Program-made: the position numbers and the translations under genes
Shown: positions 26,493-34,799 of the stretch, piece after piece
Position numbering within the stretch: position 1 is the first letter of the stretch
Layout: every line of letters starts with the position of its first letter
The notes under the pieces: generated by a model
The model's database searches: none
Told to the model about the DNA's origin: nothing
What the model saw: only the letters and a program-made list of their open reading frames with translations
DNA from: JAHEKO01 sp965212505
GTDB lineage: Bacteria > Acidobacteriota > Thermoanaerobaculia > Multivoradales > JAHEKO01
Assembly (NCBI GenBank): GCA_965212505.1
Contig: OZ243123.1
Coordinates: 4,340,001 to 4,404,000, forward strand
Reading direction: 5' to 3'
DNA length: 64,000 nt

Positions 26493-26960
26493 TTGGACAC
26501 CCGTCTCAAACAGCTGTATGATTTCACAATTGTGACGCCAGAACAAAACCGCCCAGCGGAGGCCCCGCTCACCGAACTGCAGCTCCGCATCATTACCGCC
26601 CTGTGGCGACTGGGCGAGGGGACGATTGTCGACGTTCACGAAGAGCTCCGACCCGAAGTGCGCACCTCTCAGGCGACCGTGGCTACGCTCCTTTCGCGAC
26701 TCGCCCAGCGGCGTCTCGTCTCACGCCACCGGGTCAGTCGCGCCTTCGTCTATCGGCCTCTCCTGACCGAAGACAGGATGGGCGAGCAGGTGACCTCGGA
26801 GTTTGTCGACCGAACGCGCCCGCTCTTCGGCGGCCGTCTCGGTGCTCTGGTCGCCTCCCTGGTCGACGATTCGGACCTGACCGAGGGAGATCTCGACGAG
26901 GCGGAACGGATCCTCTCGGAGGCTCGAGAGCGGCTCGAGCGAGGGGAATCGAAGGAATGA
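26493..26960 (+). CDS. BlaI/MecI/CopY family transcriptional repressor
   Basis: A 155-residue winged-helix repressor: PLTELQLRIITALWRLGEGT, VRTSQATVATLLSRLAQRRL and the VSRAFVYRPLLTED wing, followed by the helical dimerisation domain (EFVDRTRPLFGGRLGALVAS). TTG 26493 is preferred because GGAGG lies seven bases upstream; the GTG at 26532 would start nearer the usual family start but has no ribosome-binding site. The stop overlaps the M56 gene by 4 bp (ATGA). With its M56 partner it forms a BlaI/BlaR-type switch that should repress itself and probably the divergent S41 peptidase. Confidence 0.88.
   Translation: MDTRLKQLYDFTIVTPEQNRPAEAPLTELQLRIITALWRLGEGTIVDVHEELRPEVRTSQATVATLLSRLAQRRLVSRHRVSRAFVYRPLLTEDRMGEQVTSEFVDRTRPLFGGRLGALVASLVDDSDLTEGDLDEAERILSEARERLERGESKE
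26506..26521. promoter_or_regulatory. palindromic operator, copy 2 (putative BlaI site)
   Basis: TCAAACAGCTGTATGA matches copy 1 at 15 of 16 positions, 82 bp away. If blaI starts at TTG 26493, this copy lies inside its first codons; if it starts at GTG 26532, both copies are upstream. Confidence 0.6.
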
Positions 26961-28567
26961 GTGACGCGCTCTTCAGCTGGCTCGCGACCTATGCAATCCA
27001 CAGCTCGCTCCTCGGCGTCGCCGGATGGATCGCGCTTCGATGGCTGGCTCGGGACACATGGCGGGAGAGCACCGTTCGCTGCGCGCTCTTCGGGGCCCTG
27101 CTGACGACAACGCTCGCCCAGTTCGCCGGGGGCGGCCCTGCCCTCGAGATGCCTGCCGATCTGCACCCGCTCGCCAGCCCGAGTCTCGTCACCGAGCGGG
27201 TCGCCCAGAGTTCGTCACCGGCAGCCGAAAGCAAGGCCTCGCACTCTGGCCGGACCGGAACAGTTCAGAACCTCTCACTACAACACCTCGCACTCGCCCT
27301 TTGGCTGGCGCCCGCTCTTGTCCTCGCAGGACGCCGGCTCTACGAGCTCGCGACCATCCGCTCACGTGTCCGAGCCGTCCGAGCCGGCCGGCGCCTGCAC
27401 ACGCTGCCGGGGCTGAGCGAGAGCCAGCAAACTCGGGTTGTCGTCACCTCCGAGGTCGAGACGCCGCTCGCCGCCTTCGGCGTCGTGCTCTTCCCCGAGC
27501 ATCTCGCCGACTCTCTCGACTCTTCGCAACGCAACGCGATCGTTCGCCATGAGCTCGCCCATCTCGAGCGTGCCGACCCGCTCTGGTTCGCCTTGGCGGC
27601 GCTCCAGGAGGCACTCTTTTTCTTCCAACCGTTCCACCGCTGGCAGAGACGACGGCTGGTCGAGATCGCCGAACGCCGGAGCGACCAATGGGCAATCGAG
27701 AGGGGTTCTGATCCGCTCGACCTCGCCGGAGCGCTGGTCCGGGTCGGCCGCGAGACGTTGTCGATCGCAAGCGCCTCGATGGCCGGAGGGAACCTGAGCG
27801 AGCGCGTACGTCATCTCCTGCGGGGCAAGTCGAACCCCGAACGGAACACTGCGCTTCGATGGTTGGCGGCCGGACTCTTGCTCGCACTACTGATCACCCT
27901 CGGACCTCGCGCACAACTCGCGGCGCTGGTGACCGAAGGCACCGTCGAATCGGTCCGCGCCTGGGTTGTCGCTTCGTCTCTGTCCGGCGACACGTCGAGC
28001 AGCAGCGATCGGCGAAGGGGACAGGGGGATCTGCGGCGCGAGCTGCTCGACCGAGGCCACCGCGCCGAGTGGAACGAGCTCCTAATCTGGGCACGCCCAG
28101 ACGGTCGGGCGGTTGGGTTCGAGACGCCTCGCTCCGCGGAAGTTGATGCGTCGGCGACCGAGTGGCTGGGCCGGCTCGACGGCCCGGCCTCTCTTCGGGA
28201 GATCGAGCGCCTGTGGCTGACGGCACCGGCCGAGTCACGCAGAGAGCTGGCGGGCGCGCTCGCGCTCCATGAGGAGCTCGACTTCGCTCTCGCCGCCGGT
28301 GACCGTTTGCTTCGAGAGGAAGCGGAGCCGTCCGTGCACGAGGAGTTCATCTCCTGGCTCGGCCGACGGCCCAGGTCGAACGCAACGATGGCCGCTCTCG
28401 AGACCTTCGCCTTCCGTTCGGAGCTTCCGGCTGCCCAGCAGGAAGCGGTCGAGGCGCTCCGCCGTGTCGGTTGCGCCGCGTGCCTCGAGCGCATCGCCGA
28501 TCGGCACCCCTCGCATACGATGCGCGAGGAGGCGAATGAGAATCTCGCTCGCCTCGAACCCTACTGA
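26957..28567 (+). CDS. M56 family (BlaR1-type) membrane metallopeptidase with repeat-containing C-terminus
   Basis: A 536-residue protein. Membrane segments surround a cytoplasmic M56 peptidase domain with HELAH at residues 198-202 (VRHELAHLERADPLW) and the downstream EIAERRSDQWAIERG glutamate region. After a further membrane helix (about 298-318) the C-terminal 200 residues are soluble and HEAT-like (LREIERLWLTAPAESRREL). There is no penicillin-binding sensor domain as in BlaR1/MecR1, so the signal is something other than a beta-lactam. It overlaps blaI by 4 bp. It should cleave BlaI on induction. Confidence 0.85.
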   Translation: MSDALFSWLATYAIHSSLLGVAGWIALRWLARDTWRESTVRCALFGALLTTTLAQFAGGGPALEMPADLHPLASPSLVTERVAQSSSPAAESKASHSGRTGTVQNLSLQHLALALWLAPALVLAGRRLYELATIRSRVRAVRAGRRLHTLPGLSESQQTRVVVTSEVETPLAAFGVVLFPEHLADSLDSSQRNAIVRHELAHLERADPLWFALAALQEALFFFQPFHRWQRRRLVEIAERRSDQWAIERGSDPLDLAGALVRVGRETLSIASASMAGGNLSERVRHLLRGKSNPERNTALRWLAAGLLLALLITLGPRAQLAALVTEGTVESVRAWVVASSLSGDTSSSSDRRRGQGDLRRELLDRGHRAEWNELLIWARPDGRAVGFETPRSAEVDASATEWLGRLDGPASLREIERLWLTAPAESRRELAGALALHEELDFALAAGDRLLREEAEPSVHEEFISWLGRRPRSNATMAALETFAFRSELPAAQQEAVEALRRVGCAACLERIADRHPSHTMREEANENLARLEPY

Positions 28568-28587
28568 CCTCCCTGCGTACACCGATC

Positions 28588-29808
28588 ATGCGAGCTACTC
28601 TTCTCCTCAGCCTCGTTCTCCTCGTGGCTCCCGGCGACCTTGCGGCGCAAACGGACTGTCCCGAGCAACGTGCTCGCCTCGACGGTATAGAAAGCGTGCT
28701 GGCTCGACGACCGGACGACGCGACCCTCCACTTCTACAAGTCGCTCTTCCTCGCGCGCTGCGGACGCGCCGATCTGGTGGCCGAGGCACTCGCCGCAGTT
28801 GCGCGTCATGGAGAGGGTTTCCTTCCGGTGGCGGACTTCGGCTTCGACAGCATCTGGAGCGAGCCTCGCTTCCGAGTCGCCAGGGCGCGCCTGGAGGCGA
28901 GCCTGCCCATCGTCACCGACGCCTACGCGGCCTACGCCTCGGCGAGGGCCGACCTCGTTCCCGAAGGCATCGCCTACGACGCCGTGACCGACAAGGTCTA
29001 CATGGGCAGCATGGCGCAGAGAGAGATCGTCGAGCTCACCCGAGTGGGAACCGAGACCCGGCTCCTCGGCCCCACGGACGGTCTCGGCCAGATCCTCGGC
29101 CTGGTGGTCGACAGCGCTCGGCGACAGCTCATCGCCGTCGACATCGGCCCGCAGGTCCCCGAAGGGGAGCCCGAACCGACCGGCGCCGTGATTGTCATCG
29201 ATCTCGAAGCTCGCAAGATCGTGCGCCGCCTCGAAGCGGCAGGAGCCGCCCAGCTCAACGACGTGACCGTCGCCGCCGACGGAACGATCTACGCCACCGA
29301 CTCGGGCACCGGCAAGCTCCGGCGCGCAAAACCGGCCAGCGTCGTCCTCGAGCCGTGGTGGCCCGACCTCGCCCTCCCCGGCGCCAACGGCCTCGCCCTC
29401 TCGGCAGACGGCCGGGCGCTCTACGTGGCCCACTCGACCGGCATCGGCAGAATCGAGATCGCCTCCGGAGAGCTCCTCCCACGCATCGACAACGACACCC
29501 GCGAGACCCTGGGTGCCATCGACGGCCTCTACCTGCGTGACAACGCGCTCTACGGCGTCCAGAACGTCACCAACCCCGGCCGAGTCATCGCCGCCACCCT
29601 CGACGACACGGGAACAACGGTCACCGCCGTCCGCACGCTCCTCTCCCACCACCACCCCACCCTCAGCGAACCCACCACCGGAGCCCTGGCCGGCAACCAG
29701 TTCCTGCTCCTCGCCAACAGCCATGTCGCCCGGCTTCAGCCGGACGGGACGATCCGAGACGAAGAGACCTTGACCGCCCCGGTAGTCTTGGCGATCGAGA
29801 TCAAGTAG
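28588..29808 (+). CDS. secreted SMP-30/gluconolactonase-like beta-propeller
   Basis: A 406-residue exported protein with a signal peptide (ATLLLSLVLLVAPGDLAAQ). Residues about 22-115 are helical and TPR-like. The rest is an SMP-30/NHL-type propeller: VPEGIAYDAVTDKVYMGSMA, DVTVAADGTIYATDSGTGKL, LPGANGLALSADGRALYVAH and DGLYLRDNALYGVQNV. It could be a periplasmic lactonase or a ligand-binding propeller; the metal-site residues of SMP-30 cannot be confirmed by eye. It starts 20 bp after the M56 gene. Confidence 0.7.
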   Translation: MRATLLLSLVLLVAPGDLAAQTDCPEQRARLDGIESVLARRPDDATLHFYKSLFLARCGRADLVAEALAAVARHGEGFLPVADFGFDSIWSEPRFRVARARLEASLPIVTDAYAAYASARADLVPEGIAYDAVTDKVYMGSMAQREIVELTRVGTETRLLGPTDGLGQILGLVVDSARRQLIAVDIGPQVPEGEPEPTGAVIVIDLEARKIVRRLEAAGAAQLNDVTVAADGTIYATDSGTGKLRRAKPASVVLEPWWPDLALPGANGLALSADGRALYVAHSTGIGRIEIASGELLPRIDNDTRETLGAIDGLYLRDNALYGVQNVTNPGRVIAATLDDTGTTVTAVRTLLSHHHPTLSEPTTGALAGNQFLLLANSHVARLQPDGTIRDEETLTAPVVLAIEIK

Positions 29809-29823
29809 CAGCGTCGACGCGAC

Positions 29824-30165
29824 GCGACCTCCGAGTCCCTCCTGACAGGACGGGCCGAAGCCGGTAGGCGGAAGTCCGGCCTCCAATCGGGAAGAACGGA
29901 TTCGCTACGAGCAGCAGCGACGAAGTCGCTGATGCGACCTCCGAAATCCCTCCTGGCAGGACAGGACGAAGCCGGTAGGCGGAAGTCCGGCCTGCAATCG
30001 GGAAGAACGGATTCGCTACGAGCAGCAGAGGACAGGACGGAGCCAGCTGGCCAAGTCTGGTCTGCGATCAGTAGGAACGGATTCGCTACGAGCAGCAGCG
30101 ACGAAGTCGCTGATGCGACCTCCGAATCCCTCCTGGCAGGACAGGACGAAGCCGGTAGGCGAACG
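29824..30165. repeat. tandem-repeat block carrying tRNA-3'-end-like segments
   Basis: Three to four imperfect tandem units of 70-111 bp fill the space between the propeller gene and tRNA-Arg. Each unit joins a CGACCTCCGAATCCCTCCTG-type segment to an attcgctacgagcagcag segment. The latter occurs at about 29900, 30011 and 30081 (spacings 111 and 70). Two copies of the hairpin CAGCGAC-GAA-GTCGCTG are at 29915-29931 and 30096-30112. The segment CGAATCCCTCCTGGCAGG at 30123-30140 equals the 3' end of the neighbouring tRNA-Arg in opposite orientation; variants lie near 29832 and 29942. No gene is supported in 29809-30167. Confidence 0.85.
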
Positions 30166-30188
30166 AATGGCCTGCCAGGAGGGATTCG
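30123..30188. repeat. 18-bp perfect inverted repeat shared with the tRNA-Arg 3' half
   Basis: The arms at 30123-30140 and 30171-30188 are exact reverse complements (18 bp) with a 30-base spacer. The right arm is the T-stem/acceptor 3' strand of tRNA-Arg(TCT). The hairpin could act downstream of the tRNA on the minus strand, or could simply be a remnant of inverted duplication. Confidence 0.85.
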
Positions 30189-30244
30189 AACCCCCGACCC
30201 GCGGCTTAGAAGGCCGCTGCTCTATCCAGCTGAGCTACTGGCAG
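30168..30244 (-). tRNA. tRNA-Arg (TCT anticodon)
   Basis: Minus-strand cloverleaf: acceptor CTGCCAG with CTGGCAG, D arm AGCTCAGCTGGATAGAGC, anticodon loop CTTCTAA (anticodon TCT), T-loop TTCGAAT, discriminator G and encoded CCA at 30168-30170. It is 16 bp from tRNA-Pro, which lies upstream on the same strand. Confidence 0.97.
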
Positions 30245-30260
30245 GTGAGTAGAGAACCGT

Positions 30261-30337
30261 TGGTCGGGGCGGCCAGATTTGAACTGACGACCCTCTGCTC
30301 CCAAAGCAGATGCGCTACCAGACTGCGCCACGCCCCG
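30261..30337 (-). tRNA. tRNA-Pro (TGG anticodon)
   Basis: Minus-strand cloverleaf with acceptor CGGGGCG paired to CGCCCCG, anticodon loop TTTGGGA (anticodon TGG, reads CCN), T-loop TTCAAAT and CCA encoded at 30261-30263. Confidence 0.97.
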
Positions 30338-30393
30338 TCTCCCTTCAGTCTACCGCGCTCCGGGGGAGGAAAGACACGCACGACGAGGCGTCG

Positions 30394-31641
30394 CTACGGG
30401 CAGAACGACTCGTGCAGGCTCAGCACGTATGCGTGCCCCGGACCGAACTCGAACGGGTGCAGCGGCGCGCCGACAAGGCCGAGGCGGCCGGAGATCCCGA
30501 CCGTCCGACCGTAGTCGTCGAACTGGATGGCGTCGCCGGCCTTGAACTTCGAAGTCTCCGTCCAGCTGTTGCCGTCGCGCGTGTAGACGTAGACGGCACC
30601 GTCCGCAGCCGGTCCCTCGAACGGCGCGCCCACCAGGATGGTGTTGTTGGTCGCCGCAACCGCGGCGCCGAACTCATCGAAGGCGTCGCCGTCGGACGCC
30701 ACGAGCTGGGCCACCGGGACAGTGCGCCAGCCGCTCTCGGTGCGTCGGAAGACATAGGCCGCGGCACCACCCTCGGTGCCGGCCACGAGGAGCCGGTCGT
30801 TGATCCCGAAGTCCAACGACTCGCCGAGGTTGTCGGCGATGTCGGTCTGAGGCGCGGTGAGCTTGGCCTCCTCCTCCCACTCGGTGCCGTTCCAGTGAAA
30901 GATGTAGACGGCGCCGGTGTTGACGCCGTGCGTGTCGTCGCCGAGCGCGCCCACGGCGATCCGGTCGCCCGAAATCGCCACCGCAGCCCCGAATATATGA
31001 ATGTCGACCAGATCTGACGGCTGCAGTTTCTGCAAGAAGTCCCAGTCGGTCTGGTTGTACTGGTAGACGTACGCGGCGCCCCTGGAATCTTGATGACCGC
31101 GTGCGCCGACGACGATCCAGTCGCCGTCGATGGCGATCCCCTCGCTGAACAGATCGTCGCGGGAGCCGTCCGGCGCCGTGAGCTTGGCTTCCTGCACCCA
31201 CCGACCGCTGTTCTGGGAGAAAACGTAGGCCGAGCCGGAGAGCGAGCCGCTGTCGTCGTCCCCCTTCGCGGCAACCAGTACCCGGTTACCACTGATCGAA
31301 ACAAGCTCGCCGAAGTTGTCGCCCGGCGCCCGGTCGTCGGCCTCGAGAATCGCGCGCTCCTGCCAGGTCATCTCCCCGGGTCCGCCCTCCGCTGGCTCCC
31401 AGTTCAGGCGGTATAGATAGACACTCCCCGCGGCGACGTCGGTCCACTGGGCGCCGACGGCGACGTTCCGACCGTCGATCGCCACCGCGCCGTAATGGTC
31501 ACCGTCGATGCCGTTGGAGGCCTCGAGGCGAGTCAACTCGCACTGCGCCATCGCGGACGCAGGCACGAGCATGAGCAGGATTGCCAGCGCTCGCGCGCCC
31601 GCGATGAAGCCAGTTGCAGGACACCACCTCATCCAAGCCAT
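30394..31641 (-). CDS. secreted FG-GAP repeat protein
   Basis: A 415-residue protein with a signal peptide ending before about residue 33 (ALAILLMLVPASAMAQ). It has seven FG-GAP repeats of about 50 residues, typified by FGAAVAISGDRIAVGALGDD and FGAAVAATNNTILVGAPFEG, each with an acidic calcium-binding loop. It should fold as an integrin-like propeller on the cell surface or in the periplasm. GAAAGG precedes ATG 31641. No enzymatic residues are suggested. The 170 bp between it and the patatin gene hold nothing I can support. Confidence 0.85.
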   Translation of the reverse strand: MAWMRWCPATGFIAGARALAILLMLVPASAMAQCELTRLEASNGIDGDHYGAVAIDGRNVAVGAQWTDVAAGSVYLYRLNWEPAEGGPGEMTWQERAILEADDRAPGDNFGELVSISGNRVLVAAKGDDDSGSLSGSAYVFSQNSGRWVQEAKLTAPDGSRDDLFSEGIAIDGDWIVVGARGHQDSRGAAYVYQYNQTDWDFLQKLQPSDLVDIHIFGAAVAISGDRIAVGALGDDTHGVNTGAVYIFHWNGTEWEEEAKLTAPQTDIADNLGESLDFGINDRLLVAGTEGGAAAYVFRRTESGWRTVPVAQLVASDGDAFDEFGAAVAATNNTILVGAPFEGPAADGAVYVYTRDGNSWTETSKFKAGDAIQFDDYGRTVGISGRLGLVGAPLHPFEFGPGHAYVLSLHESFCP

Positions 31642-31811
31642 TCCGACACCCTTTCCAGCTCTCGAAGAAGACCCAGCGGAGGATCGTTATAGCACGCGGC
31701 GTCGAGGTACGGCTCGCTCTCGCGACTCCGAGACCCGACGCCAACGATCGTTCTGATTGTCCTCTGCAGACGCGCTCCCTGACTAGCGCCACACCCCGTC
31801 GAGCGAGGCGG

Positions 31812-33998
31812 CTACAGCGCCCGACCCAGGGAAACGTAAACCTTGTTCTCCCCTTCTTCCGCCTGACCGAAGGCGATGTAGAGCGGTCCGAAGCGAAGGT
31901 CCAGGCCGAGGAAGGCGGTGGCGGCAAAGATGGCGTTGTCGAGCTTGATCTCGTCGGTCGTCTGCCAGACGTTGCCTAGTTCGAGCCAGCCGCCCAGGTA
32001 CAGGTTGCCACGCATGTTGTAGTAGTAGCCGGCCCGCGCTACGCCGCTGTACTGACCGCGGAGCTCGTTCTCGGCGAAGCCCGAGAGCGAGGCAAAGCCG
32101 CCGAGCCGGAAGACGGCCCAATCCGGCAGGTCACCTGAGCTCCATCCGGCGTCGATGCTGCCGAAGACGGTCTGTCGAAAACGGCTGCGGAAGGTCAACA
32201 CCGAGAGCTCGACGGTGTCGAACTCCTGTTCAGAGCCGAGCTCGTTGAGCGAGGTGAAGAGTCGCAACTGGCTCACTGTTCCGTCGCGTGGGACGGTCAC
32301 GCGGTCCAAGCGGTCGGAGTTGAACTCGAACGAAACGCCGCCGAACTCGACCTCGTCGAGCAGAGGCGTGGGCGCGCCCGAGCCGGGCAATTCCCCAGTC
32401 GCTACGTCCACTTCGGCACGACCTGTCTCGAAACCGAGTCGCATCTCGGCGTACTTGGTGAACTGATGGCCGAAGTCCACAGAAAGCGAAGTGACGTCGA
32501 CGTCGAGATCGGCGGCCCGCCGTCCATCGACGAAGAAGCCGACCTGTTCGGAGGTGAACTCCAAGCTGGGCGCTACAAACCACGACCCACCAAAATCGAA
32601 CGGCTGGTAGAACTCGCTCAAGAGGCCGCGCCGCGCTCCGATCAAGAGGTCGTTGCGCCACTCGCCGCCGAGGCGGTTGAGGCGAGAGAGCGTGAGATTG
32701 GCCAGCAGGCCGAACTCGGTCTCACCGTCGAGGTCGGATTGGAATCCGATGCCGAAGTGCAGATAGTTGGGCCCCCACGGCTTCTCTTGAGTCCGTACCA
32801 CGAGGCCCTGTTCACCACCGGTCTCATCGATCGCGAAGTCGACCAGCTCGAAATCGCCCAGGCCGTAGACGCGGTTGAGATCCGCGAACAGCTCGTCGAG
32901 ATCCAGCGGATCTCCGAGTCGATGACGGAGTCGGTGTTCGATGACGCGCCGATCGACGCGTTCGTTTCCCTCGACCCGCACGAAACTCATCGTTCGAGCG
33001 GAGCTCTCTGGGGGCCGCTGGGTCGCCCGATGCTCGGCGAAGGCGTCCGGCCCGATCGCCCACCGCTCGAGAGTCTCCACATGCTCTCGCGCAGCCTGCT
33101 CGCCAAGCGGGATGATTTCCGCGATGCGACCGAAGTCCATGGTCTTGAAGTCGACGATTCCGGGCGGTTCGACGACCAGGTCCGCCATCTCCAGGCGTCG
33201 CGTCATGTTGGGGCGCGTGAGCATGCGCATGGTCTGCTGGTAGACGCCCACCAGGTTCTCGACCTCTTGCGACGACAGCGGCGCACCGAGGTCGACCGCG
33301 ATGACCACGTCGGCGCCCATGTCGAGCACGACGTCCACCGGCACGTTGTTGACCATGCCCCCGTCCACCAGCAGCTGCCCCTGGCGCTCGACAGGGGAGA
33401 AGATCGCCGGCAGGGCCATGCTCGCCCGTATCGCGGTCGCCAAGCTCCCGTTTCCCATGACCACCATGTCGCCTGTGCGCACATCGGTGGCTACGGCACG
33501 AAAAGGGATCGGCAGCTCATCGAAGTCGTCGATCGACGCCACCGGCAGGGTGAGGGATTGCAACATGAAGAAGAGCTTCTGGCCGTTCAGGAGCCCGCCC
33601 GGGAACTCGAGCCCCTTCTTCGAAAGCCCCAGCTCGAGGTCGAAGAGATAGCGTGCGTCGTCTTCCTTGCGCCGAAAGGCGAGGTCTCGCCGCGCAGGTT
33701 TGTCGCGTAGGAGGTCGTCCCAGTCGGTGGTCGCCAGCGTCTCCTCGATCTCCGCGGCAGACAGGCCGGTGGCGTAAAGGCCGCCGACGATCGAACCGAT
33801 GCTGGTGCCGGCAATGTAGTCGATCGGTACGTTGAGCTCTTCGAGGACTCGGAGAACGCCGACGTGCGCACCGCCCTTGGCTCCACCTCCGGCGAGCGCT
33901 AGGCCGATCTTGGGCCGCTCCTCTCCGGCATGAGCGCTCACAGAGAACAAAAGAGACGCCAGCACCCCCAGCACCGCCCTCAGTCGGCGACCTTTCAA
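31812..33998 (-). CDS. patatin-like phospholipase with POTRA and BamA-like barrel
   Basis: A 728-residue protein of the PlpD-like (type Vd autotransporter) architecture. After the signal, the patatin domain shows the oxyanion loop LAGGGAKGGAHVG (residues 35-47), nucleophile Ser66 in GTSIGS, and the catalytic Asp212 in VDGGMVNN. A POTRA-like segment (about 355-425, FVRVEGNERVDRRVIEHRLR) is followed by a 16-strand-type barrel ending VSLGRAL. Predicted role: secretion or surface display of phospholipase A1/A2. TTG 33998 is preferred: GGAGGG lies seven bases upstream, and the codon overlaps the stop of the channel gene as TTGA. Confidence 0.9.
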   Translation of the reverse strand: MKGRRLRAVLGVLASLLFSVSAHAGEERPKIGLALAGGGAKGGAHVGVLRVLEELNVPIDYIAGTSIGSIVGGLYATGLSAAEIEETLATTDWDDLLRDKPARRDLAFRRKEDDARYLFDLELGLSKKGLEFPGGLLNGQKLFFMLQSLTLPVASIDDFDELPIPFRAVATDVRTGDMVVMGNGSLATAIRASMALPAIFSPVERQGQLLVDGGMVNNVPVDVVLDMGADVVIAVDLGAPLSSQEVENLVGVYQQTMRMLTRPNMTRRLEMADLVVEPPGIVDFKTMDFGRIAEIIPLGEQAAREHVETLERWAIGPDAFAEHRATQRPPESSARTMSFVRVEGNERVDRRVIEHRLRHRLGDPLDLDELFADLNRVYGLGDFELVDFAIDETGGEQGLVVRTQEKPWGPNYLHFGIGFQSDLDGETEFGLLANLTLSRLNRLGGEWRNDLLIGARRGLLSEFYQPFDFGGSWFVAPSLEFTSEQVGFFVDGRRAADLDVDVTSLSVDFGHQFTKYAEMRLGFETGRAEVDVATGELPGSGAPTPLLDEVEFGGVSFEFNSDRLDRVTVPRDGTVSQLRLFTSLNELGSEQEFDTVELSVLTFRSRFRQTVFGSIDAGWSSGDLPDWAVFRLGGFASLSGFAENELRGQYSGVARAGYYYNMRGNLYLGGWLELGNVWQTTDEIKLDNAIFAATAFLGLDLRFGPLYIAFGQAEEGENKVYVSLGRAL

Positions 33999-34684
33999 GC
34001 CGGTCCCTCCGTGTCGGTACCGTGCAGAATCTGGAGCGCCACCAACCTGGCAACGAGAATGGCGACATAGAGCTGGCCCGTGACGGCCTCGATCCACGCC
34101 GCCGCCCGAGCTGTTGGCGAAATCGGAGTGATGTCGCCGAAGCCGAGCGTCGTCAACGTAACGAAGCTGTAGTAGACGAAGCCGTACTCCGCTTCGGAAC
34201 CGAGCCGACTCAGCGTCGCCATGTCGACCGGTGTGCTGAAGGCGTCCGGCTGGAGGATGGCGATCAGGCCGTGCACCATTGCCCAGGCGAGACCGAGCAA
34301 GAGGTAGACGCAGATTGCGCCGACGAGCTTGTCGCCGGTGACCTTCCCACGCCGCAGGACCGCGCGAATGACAACGGCAAGAACGTACGAGGTGAACGTC
34401 AGAGAGAGTAGAACCGACACCACCAGGACGGCGCGGGAAGGGGTCGCCAGAGCTGCGATCTGCGCTACGCCCGTCGGCACGGCCAGCCACAAGGCCGCCA
34501 CGAGCCGGTGGCGCCTCTCACTGAGTGAGTAGACGGCTCCCGCCATCACGGCGAGAAAGCAGACCCGGAAGAAGCGCACGTAGCCCAGCTCGATGATCAG
34601 CGGATAGAGCAGGAACAGCGCCGTCAGCGAGATCAGCAGCGGTAGGAACGTCCGCTTGGGGGCAAGTTCGTCTGGGGTCGTCAC
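33995..34684 (-). CDS. potassium channel-like membrane protein (Ion_trans_2)
   Basis: A 229-residue membrane protein with about six helices. The pore is at the end: VYYSFVTLTTLGFGDITPIS, whose TLGFGD is the potassium selectivity filter, followed by a last helix (TARAAAWIEAVTGQLYVAIL). There is no RCK domain. Cation selectivity is inferred from the filter; gating is unknown. Its stop overlaps the patatin start, so both products are probably made at linked rates. Confidence 0.9.
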   Translation of the reverse strand: MTTPDELAPKRTFLPLLISLTALFLLYPLIIELGYVRFFRVCFLAVMAGAVYSLSERRHRLVAALWLAVPTGVAQIAALATPSRAVLVVSVLLSLTFTSYVLAVVIRAVLRRGKVTGDKLVGAICVYLLLGLAWAMVHGLIAILQPDAFSTPVDMATLSRLGSEAEYGFVYYSFVTLTTLGFGDITPISPTARAAAWIEAVTGQLYVAILVARLVALQILHGTDTEGPA

Positions 34685-34799
34685 CGGAGCGCAAGCCTAC
34701 CGAACGCAGACCGGCGAGCCGAGACGGATGTCTGGGGCGCGCCAGCGGTATACTCCCGCTTCGCGACCCCGCGGCCCCTAGAGAAACCTGGAGGTTCCC

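Noticed and set aside
29824..30165. Possible CRISPR array
   Set aside because: Units are 70-111 bp with no short constant repeat alternating with unique spacers, and no cas genes are near.
30123..30188. tRNA-associated attachment site of an integrated island
   Set aside because: The tRNA-3'-end copies are in opposite orientation and no integrase or mobility gene lies between or near them; kept only as a repeat feature.
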